Origin: Mycobacterium shimoidei
Lineage (GTDB): Bacteria; Actinomycetota; Actinomycetes; Mycobacteriales; Mycobacteriaceae
Direction: 5' to 3'
Assembly: GCA_002101905.1 (NCBI GenBank)
Contig: LQPU01000028.1
Coordinates: 248,001 to 312,000, forward strand
DNA length: 64,000 bases
Shown here: positions 33,316 through 42,458 of the stretch, in pieces
Layout: each line of letters begins with the position of its first letter
Numbering within the stretch: position 1 is the stretch's first letter
Notes under the pieces: model-generated
Seen by the model: only the letters and a program-made list of their open reading frames with translations
Told to the model about the DNA's origin: nothing
The model's database searches: none
Position numbers and translations under genes: made by a program

Positions 33316-33939
33316 TCACCCATGTCCAAGGCCACGGGGCGGTGGGCCGCAGCCCGGTTCCGGCAAGTCCAGGTCCGCCTTCCGGAGTCGATACACCTGG
33401 AGGGACAACCCGTAGTATTTGTCGGTCTCGCCGACCCATTCCATGCCCACCCGTCGTGCGGTGGCCACCGCACGGCTGTTACGCGGCCGCACGACCGCGA
33501 ACACCTCGTCGACGTTCCCGCTGTCAAAGGCCTGATGCGCAACAGCATGACCTGCTTCGGCTCCATAGCCATGGCCCCACATGGCGGGGGCTACTTGCCA
33601 TCCGATCTCCAGGTCGGTTCGCCCGGGCGGCAATGGCAGCAGCGCTACTCCCCCAATCAACTGTCCGGAATGGTTGTCGGTGATCGCCCAGCGGCCCAAC
33701 GGTAGCCCGGTCGCGTCGCTTTCAGCCACCCAGACACTCAGCACGCGCCGCATTTCGGGGGTATCCACGATCGTCGGCAGGGCCGGGCTCAACCACGAAG
33801 CCACTTGGGGGTCACCGTAGATCGTGCGCGCGGCGCTCTCGTCGTCGAGGTGCCAGGGCCGCAATAGCAACCGGTAGGTGCGGATCTCTCGCGACGCCGG
33901 ATCCAGCTCGACATGGCGATGCTCAGCCATGGCGCCCAC
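33316..33939 (-). CDS. GNAT-family N-acetyltransferase (RimJ/RimL-like)
   Basis: A 207-residue acetyltransferase: RLLLRPWHLDDESAARTIYG at the start, GRWAITDNHSGQLIGGVALL, and the acetyl-CoA loop region QVAPAMWGHGYGAEAGHAVAH, followed by RPRNSRAVATARRVGMEWVG. This is the RimJ/RimL pattern, seen in ribosomal-protein and drug acetyltransferases. ATG at 33939 or 33930 may be used. Two TetR operators lie in the 130-bp gap to the divergent flavoprotein gene, one 48 bp from this start. The TetR gene follows directly, so this is the first gene of the repressor operon. Confidence 0.85.
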   Translation of the reverse strand: MGAMAEHRHVELDPASREIRTYRLLLRPWHLDDESAARTIYGDPQVASWLSPALPTIVDTPEMRRVLSVWVAESDATGLPLGRWAITDNHSGQLIGGVALLPLPPGRTDLEIGWQVAPAMWGHGYGAEAGHAVAHQAFDSGNVDEVFAVVRPRNSRAVATARRVGMEWVGETDKYYGLSLQVYRLRKADLDLPEPGCGPPPRGLGHG

Positions 33940-33986
33940 TACCGCCGCGCGTACCCGCGCGGATTGGCGTCCGGTGTTCCCAGAAC

Positions 33987-34002
33987 TGGGTCATTTGACC
34001 CA
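33987..34002. promoter_or_regulatory. TetR operator copy 2
   Basis: TGGGTCATTTGACCCA, an inverted repeat of TGGGTC with a 4-nt centre, lies just upstream of the acetyltransferase gene in the divergent intergenic region. Confidence 0.8.
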
Positions 34003-34051
34003 ACGCTATCGCCGCGGCTCTGCCCTGTCAACTTCGCTTCGTTACTTGCAC

Positions 34052-34067
34052 TGGGTCGTATGACCCA
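34052..34067. promoter_or_regulatory. TetR operator copy 3
   Basis: TGGGTCGTATGACCCA lies 4 nt before the start of the TrxR-like gene, where a bound repressor would block transcription or initiation. Its centre is 65 bp from copy 2, about six helical turns. Confidence 0.8.
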
Positions 34068-34071
34068 CTAG

Positions 34072-35073
34072 ATGTGGAGCATGGGCTCCAACCTTCGATC
34101 CGCGGACCGGATTTGTGATGTCATCATCGTGGGGTCAGGTCCTGCCGGCTACACTGCGGCGATTTACAGCGCGCGGGCTGGGTTGGACACCCTCGTCGTG
34201 GAGGGCGAAAGGCCCGGCGGCGCACTGGTGACCGCCGGGCAGGTGGACAACTTTCCCGGTCTGGCCCCGTCCGTGTGCGGACCAGCGTTGGCGGCTGCGA
34301 TGCGTGACCAGGCACAGCGGTTCGGAGCCGAGCTTCACGCAGGTGACGTCGATCGATTCGCTGTTCACGGCGAAGTCAAGACCGTAGAGATTGGCGACGG
34401 CCTGCGTCGTGCCCGGACCCTGATCCTCGCGATGGGCTCCGTCGGCCGGTCCCTCAATGTGCCCGGCGAACGCGAGTTCTCGGGTCATGGACTGAGCACG
34501 AGCGCCAAACTCGACGGGGACCAGTTCACCGGTTGCGACGTGGCCGTCGTCGGCGGTGGCGACGGCGCGATCGAAGAGGCACTCCATCTTGCACCGCGAG
34601 CCCGCTGTGTCATGCTCGTCCACCACCGCCCCCGGTTACGGGCCTCCGCTATCGCCGTTGCCCGGCTGCGGACTCATCCCAATGTCACAATCCTGACGTC
34701 CACCGAAGTGCTAGCCGTGCAGGGCACACACCACGTCACTGGGCTGCGGGTGCGCGACCTGCATAGCACTGCCGAGTACGACATTGGCGTTGCGGCGGTA
34801 TTCGTCGCGGTCGGGCAAGTGCCTCGCTCGGAACTATTGCGGGGACTTATCGAACTCGACGACCGGGGCTATGTCCGGACCCGCGACGATACGAGCCACA
34901 CCTCAGTGGACGGCGTGTTTGCGGCCGGCGACCTGATCGACCGCAGATACCGCCAAGCGGTCACTGCTGCGGCCGCGGGCTGCGCGGCCGCGCTCGACGC
35001 TGAGCACTGGATCACCCACAACTGTGCGTTCGTTTCGCAACCAAAGAGAAGTAACGAATGTTGCCCGATATGA
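34072..35073 (+). CDS. Thioredoxin-reductase-like flavoprotein lacking the CxxC redox centre
   Basis: A 333-residue two-dinucleotide-domain flavoprotein. The FAD motif GSGPAGYTAA is at 21-30, the NADPH motif VVGGGDGAIEEA at about 159-170, and the second FAD motif GVFAAGDLIDRRYRQAVTAA near the end. The fold and order are those of low-Mr thioredoxin reductase. However, the CATC centre that should precede the NADPH domain reads SAKL (144-147), so both catalytic cysteines are missing. The C-terminus ends SNECCPI with vicinal Cys330-Cys331. It may reduce a carrier directly or use the C-terminal pair. Operator copy 3 abuts the start; ATG at 34081 is an alternative. It overlaps the cupin gene by 16 nt. 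Confidence 0.85.
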   Translation: MWSMGSNLRSADRICDVIIVGSGPAGYTAAIYSARAGLDTLVVEGERPGGALVTAGQVDNFPGLAPSVCGPALAAAMRDQAQRFGAELHAGDVDRFAVHGEVKTVEIGDGLRRARTLILAMGSVGRSLNVPGEREFSGHGLSTSAKLDGDQFTGCDVAVVGGGDGAIEEALHLAPRARCVMLVHHRPRLRASAIAVARLRTHPNVTILTSTEVLAVQGTHHVTGLRVRDLHSTAEYDIGVAAVFVAVGQVPRSELLRGLIELDDRGYVRTRDDTSHTSVDGVFAAGDLIDRRYRQAVTAAAAGCAAALDAEHWITHNCAFVSQPKRSNECCPI

Positions 35074-35480
35074 CTGACTCCGAATCGAAATCAACAATCA
35101 CCGTGGTGCAGGAAGTACAGCCACCGATGATTCCTGAGGGTGCTCGTGTGATGACTGTTGTGATCAAACATCCACCGGGTGCTCCTGGCTATCCGCCGCA
35201 TCGCGTTCCTGGCGGGCCGGCATTCGGTTACATGATTGATGGTGAGATGTTGTTCGAGCTCGAGGGCCAAGCACCATGCGTGCTGCGCGCTGGAGACGCG
35301 TTCTGGGCACCCGGCGGCGACGTGATCCACTACCAGGACGCCAACAACCGCACCGACGTTCCTTGCAGCTTCGTTCTCACGATGGTGTACGCGCCAGGGC
35401 AACCGATGCGCCAATGGGTTACCGAAGAGGAGCTTGAGGCGCGAAAGGGACTGCGCGTCACCAGTCCAACTGAAAGCTAA
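35058..35480 (+). CDS. Cupin-domain protein
   Basis: A 140-residue single cupin: GAPGYPPHRVPGGPAFGYMI and DGEMLFELEG form motif 1, with a His and an acidic residue. GDAFWAPGGDVIHYQDANN forms motif 2 with its His. A metal-bound small-molecule enzyme or sensor is likely; the substrate cannot be given. It overlaps the TrxR-like gene by 16 nt with AGAGAAG before the ATG, so the two are coupled and under the same TetR operator. Confidence 0.8.
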   Translation: MLPDMTDSESKSTITVVQEVQPPMIPEGARVMTVVIKHPPGAPGYPPHRVPGGPAFGYMIDGEMLFELEGQAPCVLRAGDAFWAPGGDVIHYQDANNRTDVPCSFVLTMVYAPGQPMRQWVTEEELEARKGLRVTSPTES

Positions 35481-36715
35481 ACGGCCTCAGGGTTTTCCAC
35501 TACGACCGCTACACCCTGCCCTGAGCCGATGCACACTCCGATCACGCCGTAGCGTGCACCACGTTCCCGCAGCTCCGTGGACAATGTCAACAAATAGCGC
35601 GTTCCGGTTGCGCCAAACGGATGTCCGATCGCCACCGAACCACCGTTGGGTGTGAGCTTGTCATCAGGCACGACAAAGCCGTCGAGCTGATTCGGTAACT
35701 CCCGCAGCACTCCCAAAGCTTGTGCGCTGAAGGCCTCGTGTATTTCCCAGACGTCGATCTGCTGCGGGGTCAGCCCGGCGCGGCGGATCGCCGCCGGCAT
35801 CGCCCAGGCCGGAGCAATACCCATGATCAGCGGATCGATTCCATAGACGGCGCTCGACACCACTCTGGCCAACGGCCGGACGCCCAATTCGGCCGCGCGC
35901 TCCCCCGAAGCGATTAGTACCGCGCTCGCACCGTCGGTCAACGGAGTGGAGTTGCCCGCCGTCATCTGTGTGGTTCCCGGCTGAGCAGGAAGCGCCGCTA
36001 ATGCCTCGGCGGTGGTGTCATCGCGAATGAACTCATCATGCTCAAATAAGCGCGCCGCCGTCTTCTTGGTCGCCGCGATGGGCACCGGCATGATCTCTTT
36101 CGCCAGCCTCCCTCGGTCGCGAGCGGCTTTAGCGTGCTGATGCGATCGCAGTGCAAATACGTCGATCTCCTCGCGGGTCAGTGAATAGCGATCCGCGACA
36201 TTTTGCGCCGTCTCGATCATGCTGATGTAGGCGTTGCGCGCCAATAACACTGGGTTCGGCGGGCCGCCGGCACCACTCCACATGGTGTCGAGCATGAACA
36301 CCGGCCCGCGCGGGCTGAAAGCCGCGTCGCCTTTCATCAGCGCCCAGCCCGACCGGGACATCGATTCCACTCCGCAGGCGATGCCCACGCCGAGATCACC
36401 GGCTTTGATGGCGTGGCTGATACTCACCGCAGCGCTCAGTGACGAGCCGCAGAACCGATTCACCGTCAATCCTGCGACGCTGTCGGGAAATCCGGCGGCG
36501 AGTACAGCCCATCGTGCGATATCACCCATCCCCTCATGGGCGGGGTTCACGCACCCGGCGATGACATCTTCGACGGCGTCCGGGGGAACACCCACTCGTT
36601 CGCATGCGCCCTTGAGCGTCATTGCCAAAAGGTCATCGGCACGGATCGCCGATAGCGTGCTCGCGTAGCGGGCAAACGGCGTGCGCACTCCGCCGAGGAC
36701 ATACGCCTCAGTCAT
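35477..36715 (-). CDS. Thiolase (acetyl-CoA acyltransferase, FadA type)
   Basis: A 412-residue thiolase. The nucleophile Cys is in NRFCGSSLSA, the His in EIHEAFSAQA and the second catalytic Cys in VCIGSGQGVA (usually CIGGGQG). The substrate-binding GHPFGATGTR is intact. Such enzymes carry out the last step of beta-oxidation or condense acyl-CoAs. The ATG at 36715, 7 nt after GAAAGGA, is preferred to a frame from 36748. The upstream gene ends 30 nt away on the same strand. The stop overlaps the convergent cupin stop by 4 nt. No regulon or TetR box is seen upstream. Confidence 0.9.
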   Translation of the reverse strand: MTEAYVLGGVRTPFARYASTLSAIRADDLLAMTLKGACERVGVPPDAVEDVIAGCVNPAHEGMGDIARWAVLAAGFPDSVAGLTVNRFCGSSLSAAVSISHAIKAGDLGVGIACGVESMSRSGWALMKGDAAFSPRGPVFMLDTMWSGAGGPPNPVLLARNAYISMIETAQNVADRYSLTREEIDVFALRSHQHAKAARDRGRLAKEIMPVPIAATKKTAARLFEHDEFIRDDTTAEALAALPAQPGTTQMTAGNSTPLTDGASAVLIASGERAAELGVRPLARVVSSAVYGIDPLIMGIAPAWAMPAAIRRAGLTPQQIDVWEIHEAFSAQALGVLRELPNQLDGFVVPDDKLTPNGGSVAIGHPFGATGTRYLLTLSTELRERGARYGVIGVCIGSGQGVAVVVENPEAV

Positions 36716-36744
36716 TGGAATATCCTTTCGTCGCTGCGAGCCCC

Positions 36745-37182
36745 TCACGTCGCATCGTTGGCAGCAGGGAGTCGGCTCAGCGGCAGTCGCCTGGTGGCCA
36801 CCGGTGATTCCGCGGTGAGGCAGATGTCTCCGAAGTCGTGACGAAACACCGAGGTGCGCTGTTTGAACCGGTCATTCAGCTCAAACCGCACCGCCATCAC
36901 GAGGTCAGTGCGCCCGACGATGTCGATGGCGCGGATCACTACGGCCGGATCACTGCTCAGCGTGTCCAATCGAATTGGCCTGGTGACCATCTCATAGGTG
37001 TGTTGGACACCACCGGGGACGTCGGCGAGGTCGATATCGACGCAACACTTGGCGAGCAGAAGATCGTACTCCGCAAGCGCCTGGGCGGTGACCACGATCG
37101 ACAGGCTGCCGGTCGGACTCGGCCCCGGCGGTGTGAGGGTCAGCAGCGCAGCCGCACGTGTCAATACAACACCCTCAGCCAT
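36745..37182 (-). CDS. Conserved-looking hypothetical protein
   Basis: A 145-residue soluble protein with no recognised family. The sequence has alternating beta-type segments (SIVVTAQALAEYDLLLAKCC, AVVIRAIDIVGRTDLVMAVR) and no membrane helix. A Cys pair (CC) lies near residue 46. Its start overlaps the 3' end of the SIS-domain gene by 8 nt and the thiolase follows, so it sits inside a four-gene unit (membrane protein, SIS, this, thiolase). The function is open. Confidence 0.6.
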   Translation of the reverse strand: MAEGVVLTRAAALLTLTPPGPSPTGSLSIVVTAQALAEYDLLLAKCCVDIDLADVPGGVQHTYEMVTRPIRLDTLSSDPAVVIRAIDIVGRTDLVMAVRFELNDRFKQRTSVFRHDFGDICLTAESPVATRRLPLSRLPAANDAT

Positions 37183-38200
37183 CTCCGATCACGCCCTTGC
37201 TAGCGGCCACCAGAACTTCTCGATCACGGGGTGTCAGCGATACCGATTCTGTCGCCAGTGCAGACACGAAGTGCTCGGCGATCACCACCCCGTGAGCTAC
37301 TTGGCCGCTGCTGTGCGTTGCGGGACTGCAAATACGGATCGCTCCGGGCACGTCGGCGTCACCAGCAACGATCACCGTTGAGCCCGCCGCCACCAGATCG
37401 CGGGCCAGACGCCCCGCTGCCGTGTTGGCTGCAGCATCGCGCCCGCTGAACAGGACAGCCGTCAGATTCGTGCCAACCTGCCGCAGGGAGCCATGACGGA
37501 GCTGCCGACCAAAGTAGCCCGTGGCAGCGATGCCGGTCGTCCGCGTGGTGAGCAAGCCCGCGTATAAGGACGTGGCCGCGTGTTCGCGAAACCCGATGTA
37601 AGCCAGCTCGGATTCCGGATTGGCCACCACCCGGGCTGCCACCTCGCCTAGGACGGATTGATACGTCGTGGCGGCCACAACGCGCGCGGCGGATGACAGG
37701 TCGGCGCTGTCTTCGCGGAGAATCAGCGACGCGAGATAGTCGTGAGCGGCCAGTGTGTTCAAAAATCCGGGCAAGCCGCCCACGGATCGGCTACGCAGTA
37801 GAATCTCGCAGTCCGCGCACTGGGCCAACGGACTCGCGGCATCCTCGGTGATCGCGACGATGGTTGCGGGCCTGCTGGTCTCGTCGAACTTTTGCATCAG
37901 GGCGACTATTTCTTCGCGCCTACCCGATCCTGACGTTGCGATCAGTAGAGAGCCGGCGGTGATGAGTTCGGGGCTGGCCAACAGGCTCGCGGTGTCGATC
38001 CACCATGCGGCCTTACCGCGCGACACCAAACGGCGCCAACTCGGCAGCGCCGCGATATGCGATCCGCCCATACCCGTCAGTACGATCCGGTCATGGTGTT
38101 TGCGCACTAATGGGTAGAGCCCCAACGATATTGGCGCGCGCTCAAAATCAAGCAAGGCCTGCGCCTGCTTCTCGAGGTCGACCCGAAATGGCTCAGTCAT
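37175..38200 (-). CDS. Double SIS-domain sugar-phosphate isomerase-like protein
   Basis: A 341-residue protein with two SIS domains: the first has VLTGMGGSHIAALPSWRRL and LLIATSGSGRREEIVALMQK, the second ELAYIGFREHAATSLYAGLL. This is the layout of the GlmS C-terminal isomerase and of AgaS-type sugar-phosphate deaminases/isomerases, without the glutaminase domain. The ATG at 38200 is chosen (38209 is also possible); the frame opening at 38269 crosses a 14-bp palindrome at 38246 that is probably an operator. The substrate is not predictable. Confidence 0.75.
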   Translation of the reverse strand: MTEPFRVDLEKQAQALLDFERAPISLGLYPLVRKHHDRIVLTGMGGSHIAALPSWRRLVSRGKAAWWIDTASLLASPELITAGSLLIATSGSGRREEIVALMQKFDETSRPATIVAITEDAASPLAQCADCEILLRSRSVGGLPGFLNTLAAHDYLASLILREDSADLSSAARVVAATTYQSVLGEVAARVVANPESELAYIGFREHAATSLYAGLLTTRTTGIAATGYFGRQLRHGSLRQVGTNLTAVLFSGRDAAANTAAGRLARDLVAAGSTVIVAGDADVPGAIRICSPATHSSGQVAHGVVIAEHFVSALATESVSLTPRDREVLVAASKGVIGDG

Positions 38201-38245
38201 CGATCTCATGGGCCGCAGACGGCAACAGATTTGCGGTCTCGTCTC

Positions 38246-38259
38246 CTCGTCATGACGAG
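38246..38259. promoter_or_regulatory. Perfect 14-bp palindrome upstream of the SIS gene
   Basis: CTCGTCATGACGAG is a perfect palindrome lying 46 bp upstream of the SIS-gene ATG and just past the stop of the membrane-protein gene. It is long enough to be a dimeric-repressor site; no second copy was noticed in the window. Confidence 0.4.
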
Positions 38260-38265
38260 AACACC

Positions 38266-38709
38266 TCACGACCGCAGGATCAAGACGGCGATCACGCTGG
38301 TAATCGACCCGAACAGGATGTGAAGTCCGAGCGCGATCGGGACAGGATTCAGCTTGGCGACCTCACGAGAGCCCGCATGAATCGCGCCGATGCCAACATA
38401 GTTTATGAGCCAAAGCGCTACGCCAGCCGCCACACCAGTTGCGACGTACGCGTGCGTGACGCCCTGCGCGAGGACAACGATGATGACGCCGAATAGGGCT
38501 GAGAAAACGATGTGCAAGGCCGCACCAACCAGGGTGGGCACTCCAAATGATTTAGCACCTCCGCGACTCGGGCCCAGAATGAGACCGCCGATGCTGTTGG
38601 GGAGCGCCCAAAGACCCCGGCCGGTTGCCCCGCCGTACGCCATGCCTAGCGCGGCGATGCTGAGTCCGCCGACAACGCCACTAATAGCGCCGGCGAAATA
38701 ACCGTTCAC
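38266..38709 (-). CDS. Four-helix integral membrane protein of unknown function
   Basis: A 147-residue very hydrophobic protein with four likely membrane helices (about 5-25, 58-82, 88-108 and 122-145) separated by short Gly-rich loops. I do not recognise a family. The start is GTG preceded by AGGAGGAGCGC, an almost ideal ribosome site. It begins just after the stop of the ctaD-like gene on the same strand. Confidence 0.7.
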   Translation of the reverse strand: MNGYFAGAISGVVGGLSIAALGMAYGGATGRGLWALPNSIGGLILGPSRGGAKSFGVPTLVGAALHIVFSALFGVIIVVLAQGVTHAYVATGVAAGVALWLINYVGIGAIHAGSREVAKLNPVPIALGLHILFGSITSVIAVLILRS

Positions 38710-38765
38710 GCGCTCCTCCTAGTTTGACTTGAGTTGTTTCGATTGCGTCGTCATCTCGATGACGG

Positions 38766-40471
38766 TCACTGCGCATTCGCGCCCACCCGCCGGACGTGCG
38801 ACTCGGCGCGCAATCGGTCGATCATGTGTGGGTAGTGCAGCTCGAAGGCGGGCCGTTCGGAGCGGATGTGGGGCAGCTCGGTGAAGTTGTGCCGCGGCGG
38901 CGGGCTATGCGTGGCCCACTCCAGCGAATTGCCGTAACCCCACGGGTCGTCGACGGCAACCGGTTCGCCGTAGCGCCAGCTCTTGAACACATTCCACGCG
39001 AACGGCAGCACCGAGGCCCCGAGAATGAACGCCCCTACGGTCGAGACGACGTTGAGCGTTTGGAAGCCGTCGGTGGGCAGGTAGTCGGCGTAGCGTCGCG
39101 GCATGCCGGCCGCCCCTAGCCAGTGCTGCACCAGGAACGTGGCATGAAACCCGATGAAGGTCAACCAGAAATGCAGTTTGCCCAGCCGTTCGTCGAGCAG
39201 CCGGCCGATCATCTTCGGGAACCAGAAGTACACGCCGGCGTAGGTGGCGAACACGATGGTGCCGAACAGCACGTAGTGGAAGTGCGCGACCACGAAATAG
39301 GTGTCGGTGACGTGGAGGTCGATCGGCGGACTGGCCAGCAGCACTCCCGAAAGCCCACCTAGCAGGAACGTCACCAAAAAGCCCGCCGCGAAGAGCATCG
39401 GGGTCTCAAAAGTGAGCTGGCCCTTCCACATTGTGCCAATCCAGTTGACGAACTTGATCCCGGTGGGCACCGCGATCAGGAAAGTCGTGAAGGAAAAGAA
39501 CGGCAGCAGCACCGCCCCGGTGGCATACAGGTGATGAGCCCACACTGCGATCGACAACGCGCCGATGCTGATCGTTGCGTACACCATGGTGGAGTAACCG
39601 AACAGCGGTTTGCGGAAAATACCGGGATGACCTCGGAGATGATGCCGAAAAATGGCAGCGCGATAATGTAGACCTCGGGATGGCCAAAGAACCAGAATAG
39701 GTGCTGCCACAACAGAACTCCGCCGTTGGCCGGGTCAAAGACATGCGCGCCGAGGTGGCGGTCGGTAGCCACCCCGAACAGCGCGGCCGTCAACAACGGA
39801 AAGGCCACTATCACCATGATGCTGGTCACCAGGATGTTCCAGGTGAACACTGGCATTCGGAACATTGTCATACCCGGTGCGCGCAGGCACACGACCGTGG
39901 TGATCATGTTGACCGCACCGAGGATGGTGCCCAGTCCGCCCACGATCAGCCCCAGTATCCACAGATCTCCTCCGGCGCCCGGGGAATGAACCGCGTCGGA
40001 AAGCGGGGCGTAGGCGGTCCAGCCGAAATCCGCGGCACCGCCGGGGGTGATGAATCCCGCCAGCGCGATCAGCGCTCCGAACAAGAACAGCCAGAACGAC
40101 AACGCGTTGAGCCGAGGAAATGCGACATCGGGAGCGCCGATCTGCAGCGGCAGCACCAGGTTGGCGAACCCGAACACAATCGGCGTCGCATAGAACAGCA
40201 GCATCACCGTGCCGTGCATGGTGAACAGCTGGTTGTACTGCTCGTTCGACAAAAACTGCAACCCCGGAACGGCCAACTCGGCGCGCAAGAAGAGCGCCAT
40301 CAACCCACCGACGAAAAAGAAGGTGAAGCAAGCGACCACGTACATGAGCCCGATCAGCTTGTGATCGGTGGTGGTGATCAGCCGGTAGATCAGGTTGCCC
40401 GTACCGCCGCCGCGCCCCGGGAGGGGCCGGCGAGCCTCCAGCCCCTCCAGCGGCGGCACGGTCGTGGACAC
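38766..40471 (-). pseudogene. ctaD: Cytochrome c oxidase subunit I (ctaD) interrupted by a one-base frameshift
   Basis: Two abutting frames together give a complete subunit I of about 570 residues. The upstream part (40471 to about 39615) has the haem-ligand segment HGTVMLLF and [12 protein letters not shown] with the Tyr-crosslinked CuB His. The downstream part has WAHHLY and HFHYVLFGT. The break is at about 39611-39620, where PVFS should continue RKPLFGYST; one C is missing from a run, so the frame reads [10 protein letters not shown] to a stop. This may be a sequencing error or true decay. No ctaC or ctaE lies nearby, so this is probably a second, accessory copy. It follows msrA by 93 nt. 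Confidence 0.85.
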
Positions 40472-40564
40472 TTGGTCGGTCTCCTCAGCGTGAATGGTTG
40501 CGGCGATTAGGTTTTAGCCAACGATGCAGGAACGCCGGGCAAGCCATTGCCTGACGGCCGGCGG

Positions 40565-41119
40565 TCAAGCATCGCGGCTCGGCTGCGTCGCCGCTGGTGC
40601 GCCATCGCGGAGGTCACTCCGGTGCGGCAGCTTCCAGTCCGGCCGGATGAAGTGACAGGTGTAGCCGTTCGGGAACCGTTGCAGGTAGTCCTGGTGCTCG
40701 GGCTCGGCCTCCCAGAACTCTCCGGCGGGACTGACCTCGGTGACCACCTTGCCCGGCCATAACCCGGACGCGTCGACGTCGGCGATGGTCTCCTCGGCGA
40801 TCCGCTTCTGCTCCTCGTCGAGGTAGAAGATCGCCGACCGGTAACTGGTGCCGACGTCGTTGCCCTGGCGGTTCTTGGTGGTCGGGTCGTGAACCTGGAA
40901 GAAGAACTCCAACAGCGTTCGATAGTCGGTCTTGTCCGGGTCGTAGACGATCTCGACGGCCTCGGCGTGGCCGGGATGGTTGCGATAGGTGGCGTGCGCG
41001 TTCTCGCCGCCGGTGTAGCCGACCCGGGTAGACACCACCCCGGGCTGGTTGCGGATCAGATCCTGCATTCCCCAAAAGCATCCACCCGCCAGGACCGCCA
41101 TCTTGTAGTGATGTGTCAT
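40565..41119 (-). CDS. msrA: Peptide methionine-S-sulfoxide reductase MsrA
   Basis: A 184-residue MsrA with the catalytic motif GGCFWG (Cys14), [26 protein letters not shown] and [20 protein letters not shown], all intact. It reduces the S epimer of methionine sulfoxide in proteins. The ATG overlaps the msrB stop (ATGA), so the pair is coupled. It lies third in the SDR-msrB-msrA unit headed by regulon promoter c. Confidence 0.95.
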   Translation of the reverse strand: MTHHYKMAVLAGGCFWGMQDLIRNQPGVVSTRVGYTGGENAHATYRNHPGHAEAVEIVYDPDKTDYRTLLEFFFQVHDPTTKNRQGNDVGTSYRSAIFYLDEEQKRIAEETIADVDASGLWPGKVVTEVSPAGEFWEAEPEHQDYLQRFPNGYTCHFIRPDWKLPHRSDLRDGAPAATQPSRDA

Positions 41120-41610
41120 GACTTCTGCTCACTCGCGGTTGCCTCGCTGTGCGCCGCCGCACCTCCGTTGGTGAACAGGCTCAGGTATTGCCCATACCCT
41201 TCGGCTTCGAGGTTGTCGCGGTGAATGAAGCGCAGCGACGCCGAGTTGATGCAGTAGCGCAACCCGCCTTGAGCCCTCGGCCCGTCAGAGAACACGTGGC
41301 CAAGGTGGCTGTCACCGTGGGCAGAACGCACCTCGATGCGTTCCATGAAGTGGCTCCGGTCGGTTTTCTCAACGACGTTGTTCCCGTCAATGGGCTGGGT
41401 GAAACTTGGCCAGCCGGTGCCGCTGTCGAACTTGTCGACCGATGCGAACAGCGGCTCGCCGGAGACGACGTCGACGTAGATGCCGGGCTCCTTGTTGGCC
41501 CAGTACTCGCCGGAGAATGGACGCTCGGTGCCGCTTTCCTGCGTGACGTGGTACTGCTCAGGGCTCAACGCGTCGACGACGGTTGGGTTCTTGGTGTATT
41601 CGTGTGTCAC
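41116..41610 (-). CDS. msrB: Peptide methionine-R-sulfoxide reductase MsrB
   Basis: A 164-residue MsrB reducing the R epimer. [24 protein letters not shown] and the catalytic [12 protein letters not shown] are present. The two CxxC zinc-binding pairs of many MsrBs are absent (the first reads [10 protein letters not shown]), so it is of the zinc-free type; the resolving Cys that often sits at the GCGWPSF position is Thr here. The start is GTG 6 nt after AAGGAG. Together with msrA it gives repair of both sulfoxide forms, placed under regulon promoter c via the SDR gene. Confidence 0.95.
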   Translation of the reverse strand: MTHEYTKNPTVVDALSPEQYHVTQESGTERPFSGEYWANKEPGIYVDVVSGEPLFASVDKFDSGTGWPSFTQPIDGNNVVEKTDRSHFMERIEVRSAHGDSHLGHVFSDGPRAQGGLRYCINSASLRFIHRDNLEAEGYGQYLSLFTNGGAAAHSEATASEQKS

Positions 41611-41643
41611 GATGCTCCTTCGTTAAGTGAATGCAGGTCGGAT

Positions 41644-42414
41644 TTAGTTGCGGCCGGCCATGATGCCGCCGTCGACGTTGAGGATCGCGCCGGTGACCCA
41701 GCTGGCCGCATCAGAGAGCAGATAGGTGATGGCGTTGGCGACGTCGGCGGGGGTGCCTACTCGTCCCAGCGGATGAATCGGCGCGAAAGTCTCCAGGGTG
41801 GCGTCGACCTCGTCTTTCGGGACGAATTTTTCATACAGCGGGGTCTTGACGACCGCTGGTGCCACCGCGTTGACGCGAATCTTGTGCTCGGCAAGCTCGA
41901 TGGCCAGGTTGTGGGTGAGCGCGTGCAGACCGGCTTTTTGCATCGAGTACGCAGACGACGGGGTCGCACCAATGGCCTGATGTGCCCACATGGCGCCGAT
42001 GTTGACGATGGAGCCGCCCTCACCGTTGGCGATCATGCCCGCAACGACGGTCTGAGTCAGGAAGAACAAGGCATAGTTCAACTCGAGATACGAGTCATAG
42101 GTCTGCGCGTCGAGCTCGAGAAACGGCTTCGGGATGAAGTATCCGGCCGCGTTGACGAGCAGGGTCGCGTCGTCGTGCTGCTCGGACAGCGTGCGCTGCA
42201 CATCGGAGACCGCAGAGCGGTCCGTCAGCTCGGCGGCGATGCCCCAAGCTTGGCCACGCCGGCTCGTCAGCTCAGCGACAGTGTCATCGACCCTGTCCTT
42301 GGACCGTCCAAGGATCACCGCGCTGCCGCCGTGATCGACCACGTCGAGGGCCACCTGCCGACCCATGCCGGCACTACCGCCCACAACAACGATTCTCTTG
42401 CCCTCGAAATGCAT
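41644..42414 (-). CDS. Short-chain dehydrogenase/reductase
   Basis: A 256-residue classical SDR: nucleotide-binding [11 protein letters not shown] at about 13-23, NAAGYF, the active-site Ser-Tyr-Lys in SAYSMQKAG, and [12 protein letters not shown]. It is likely NADP(H)- or NAD(H)-dependent; the substrate is unknown. ATG after AAAGGAA, 38 nt downstream of the predicted +1 of promoter c. First gene of the unit that continues with msrB and msrA (33-nt gap). Confidence 0.9.
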   Translation of the reverse strand: MHFEGKRIVVVGGSAGMGRQVALDVVDHGGSAVILGRSKDRVDDTVAELTSRRGQAWGIAAELTDRSAVSDVQRTLSEQHDDATLLVNAAGYFIPKPFLELDAQTYDSYLELNYALFFLTQTVVAGMIANGEGGSIVNIGAMWAHQAIGATPSSAYSMQKAGLHALTHNLAIELAEHKIRVNAVAPAVVKTPLYEKFVPKDEVDATLETFAPIHPLGRVGTPADVANAITYLLSDAASWVTGAILNVDGGIMAGRN

Positions 42415-42458
42415 ATCAATTCCTTTCCTGGTTCCCGGCCGTTTCTCTGGTCCTAATG

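Noticed and set aside
38749..38764. Inverted repeat CGTCATCTCGATGACG after the ctaD region
   Set aside because: Short 7-bp arms without a T-run; it could be a weak terminator or chance, and no second copy was seen.
39701..40510. 269-residue plus-strand frame opposite ctaD
   Set aside because: Antisense to conserved oxidase subunit I sequence with intact ligand motifs.
41149..42456. 435-residue plus-strand frame
   Set aside because: It is antisense to msrB and the SDR gene, both of which have clear catalytic motifs; composition is that of a high-GC shadow frame.
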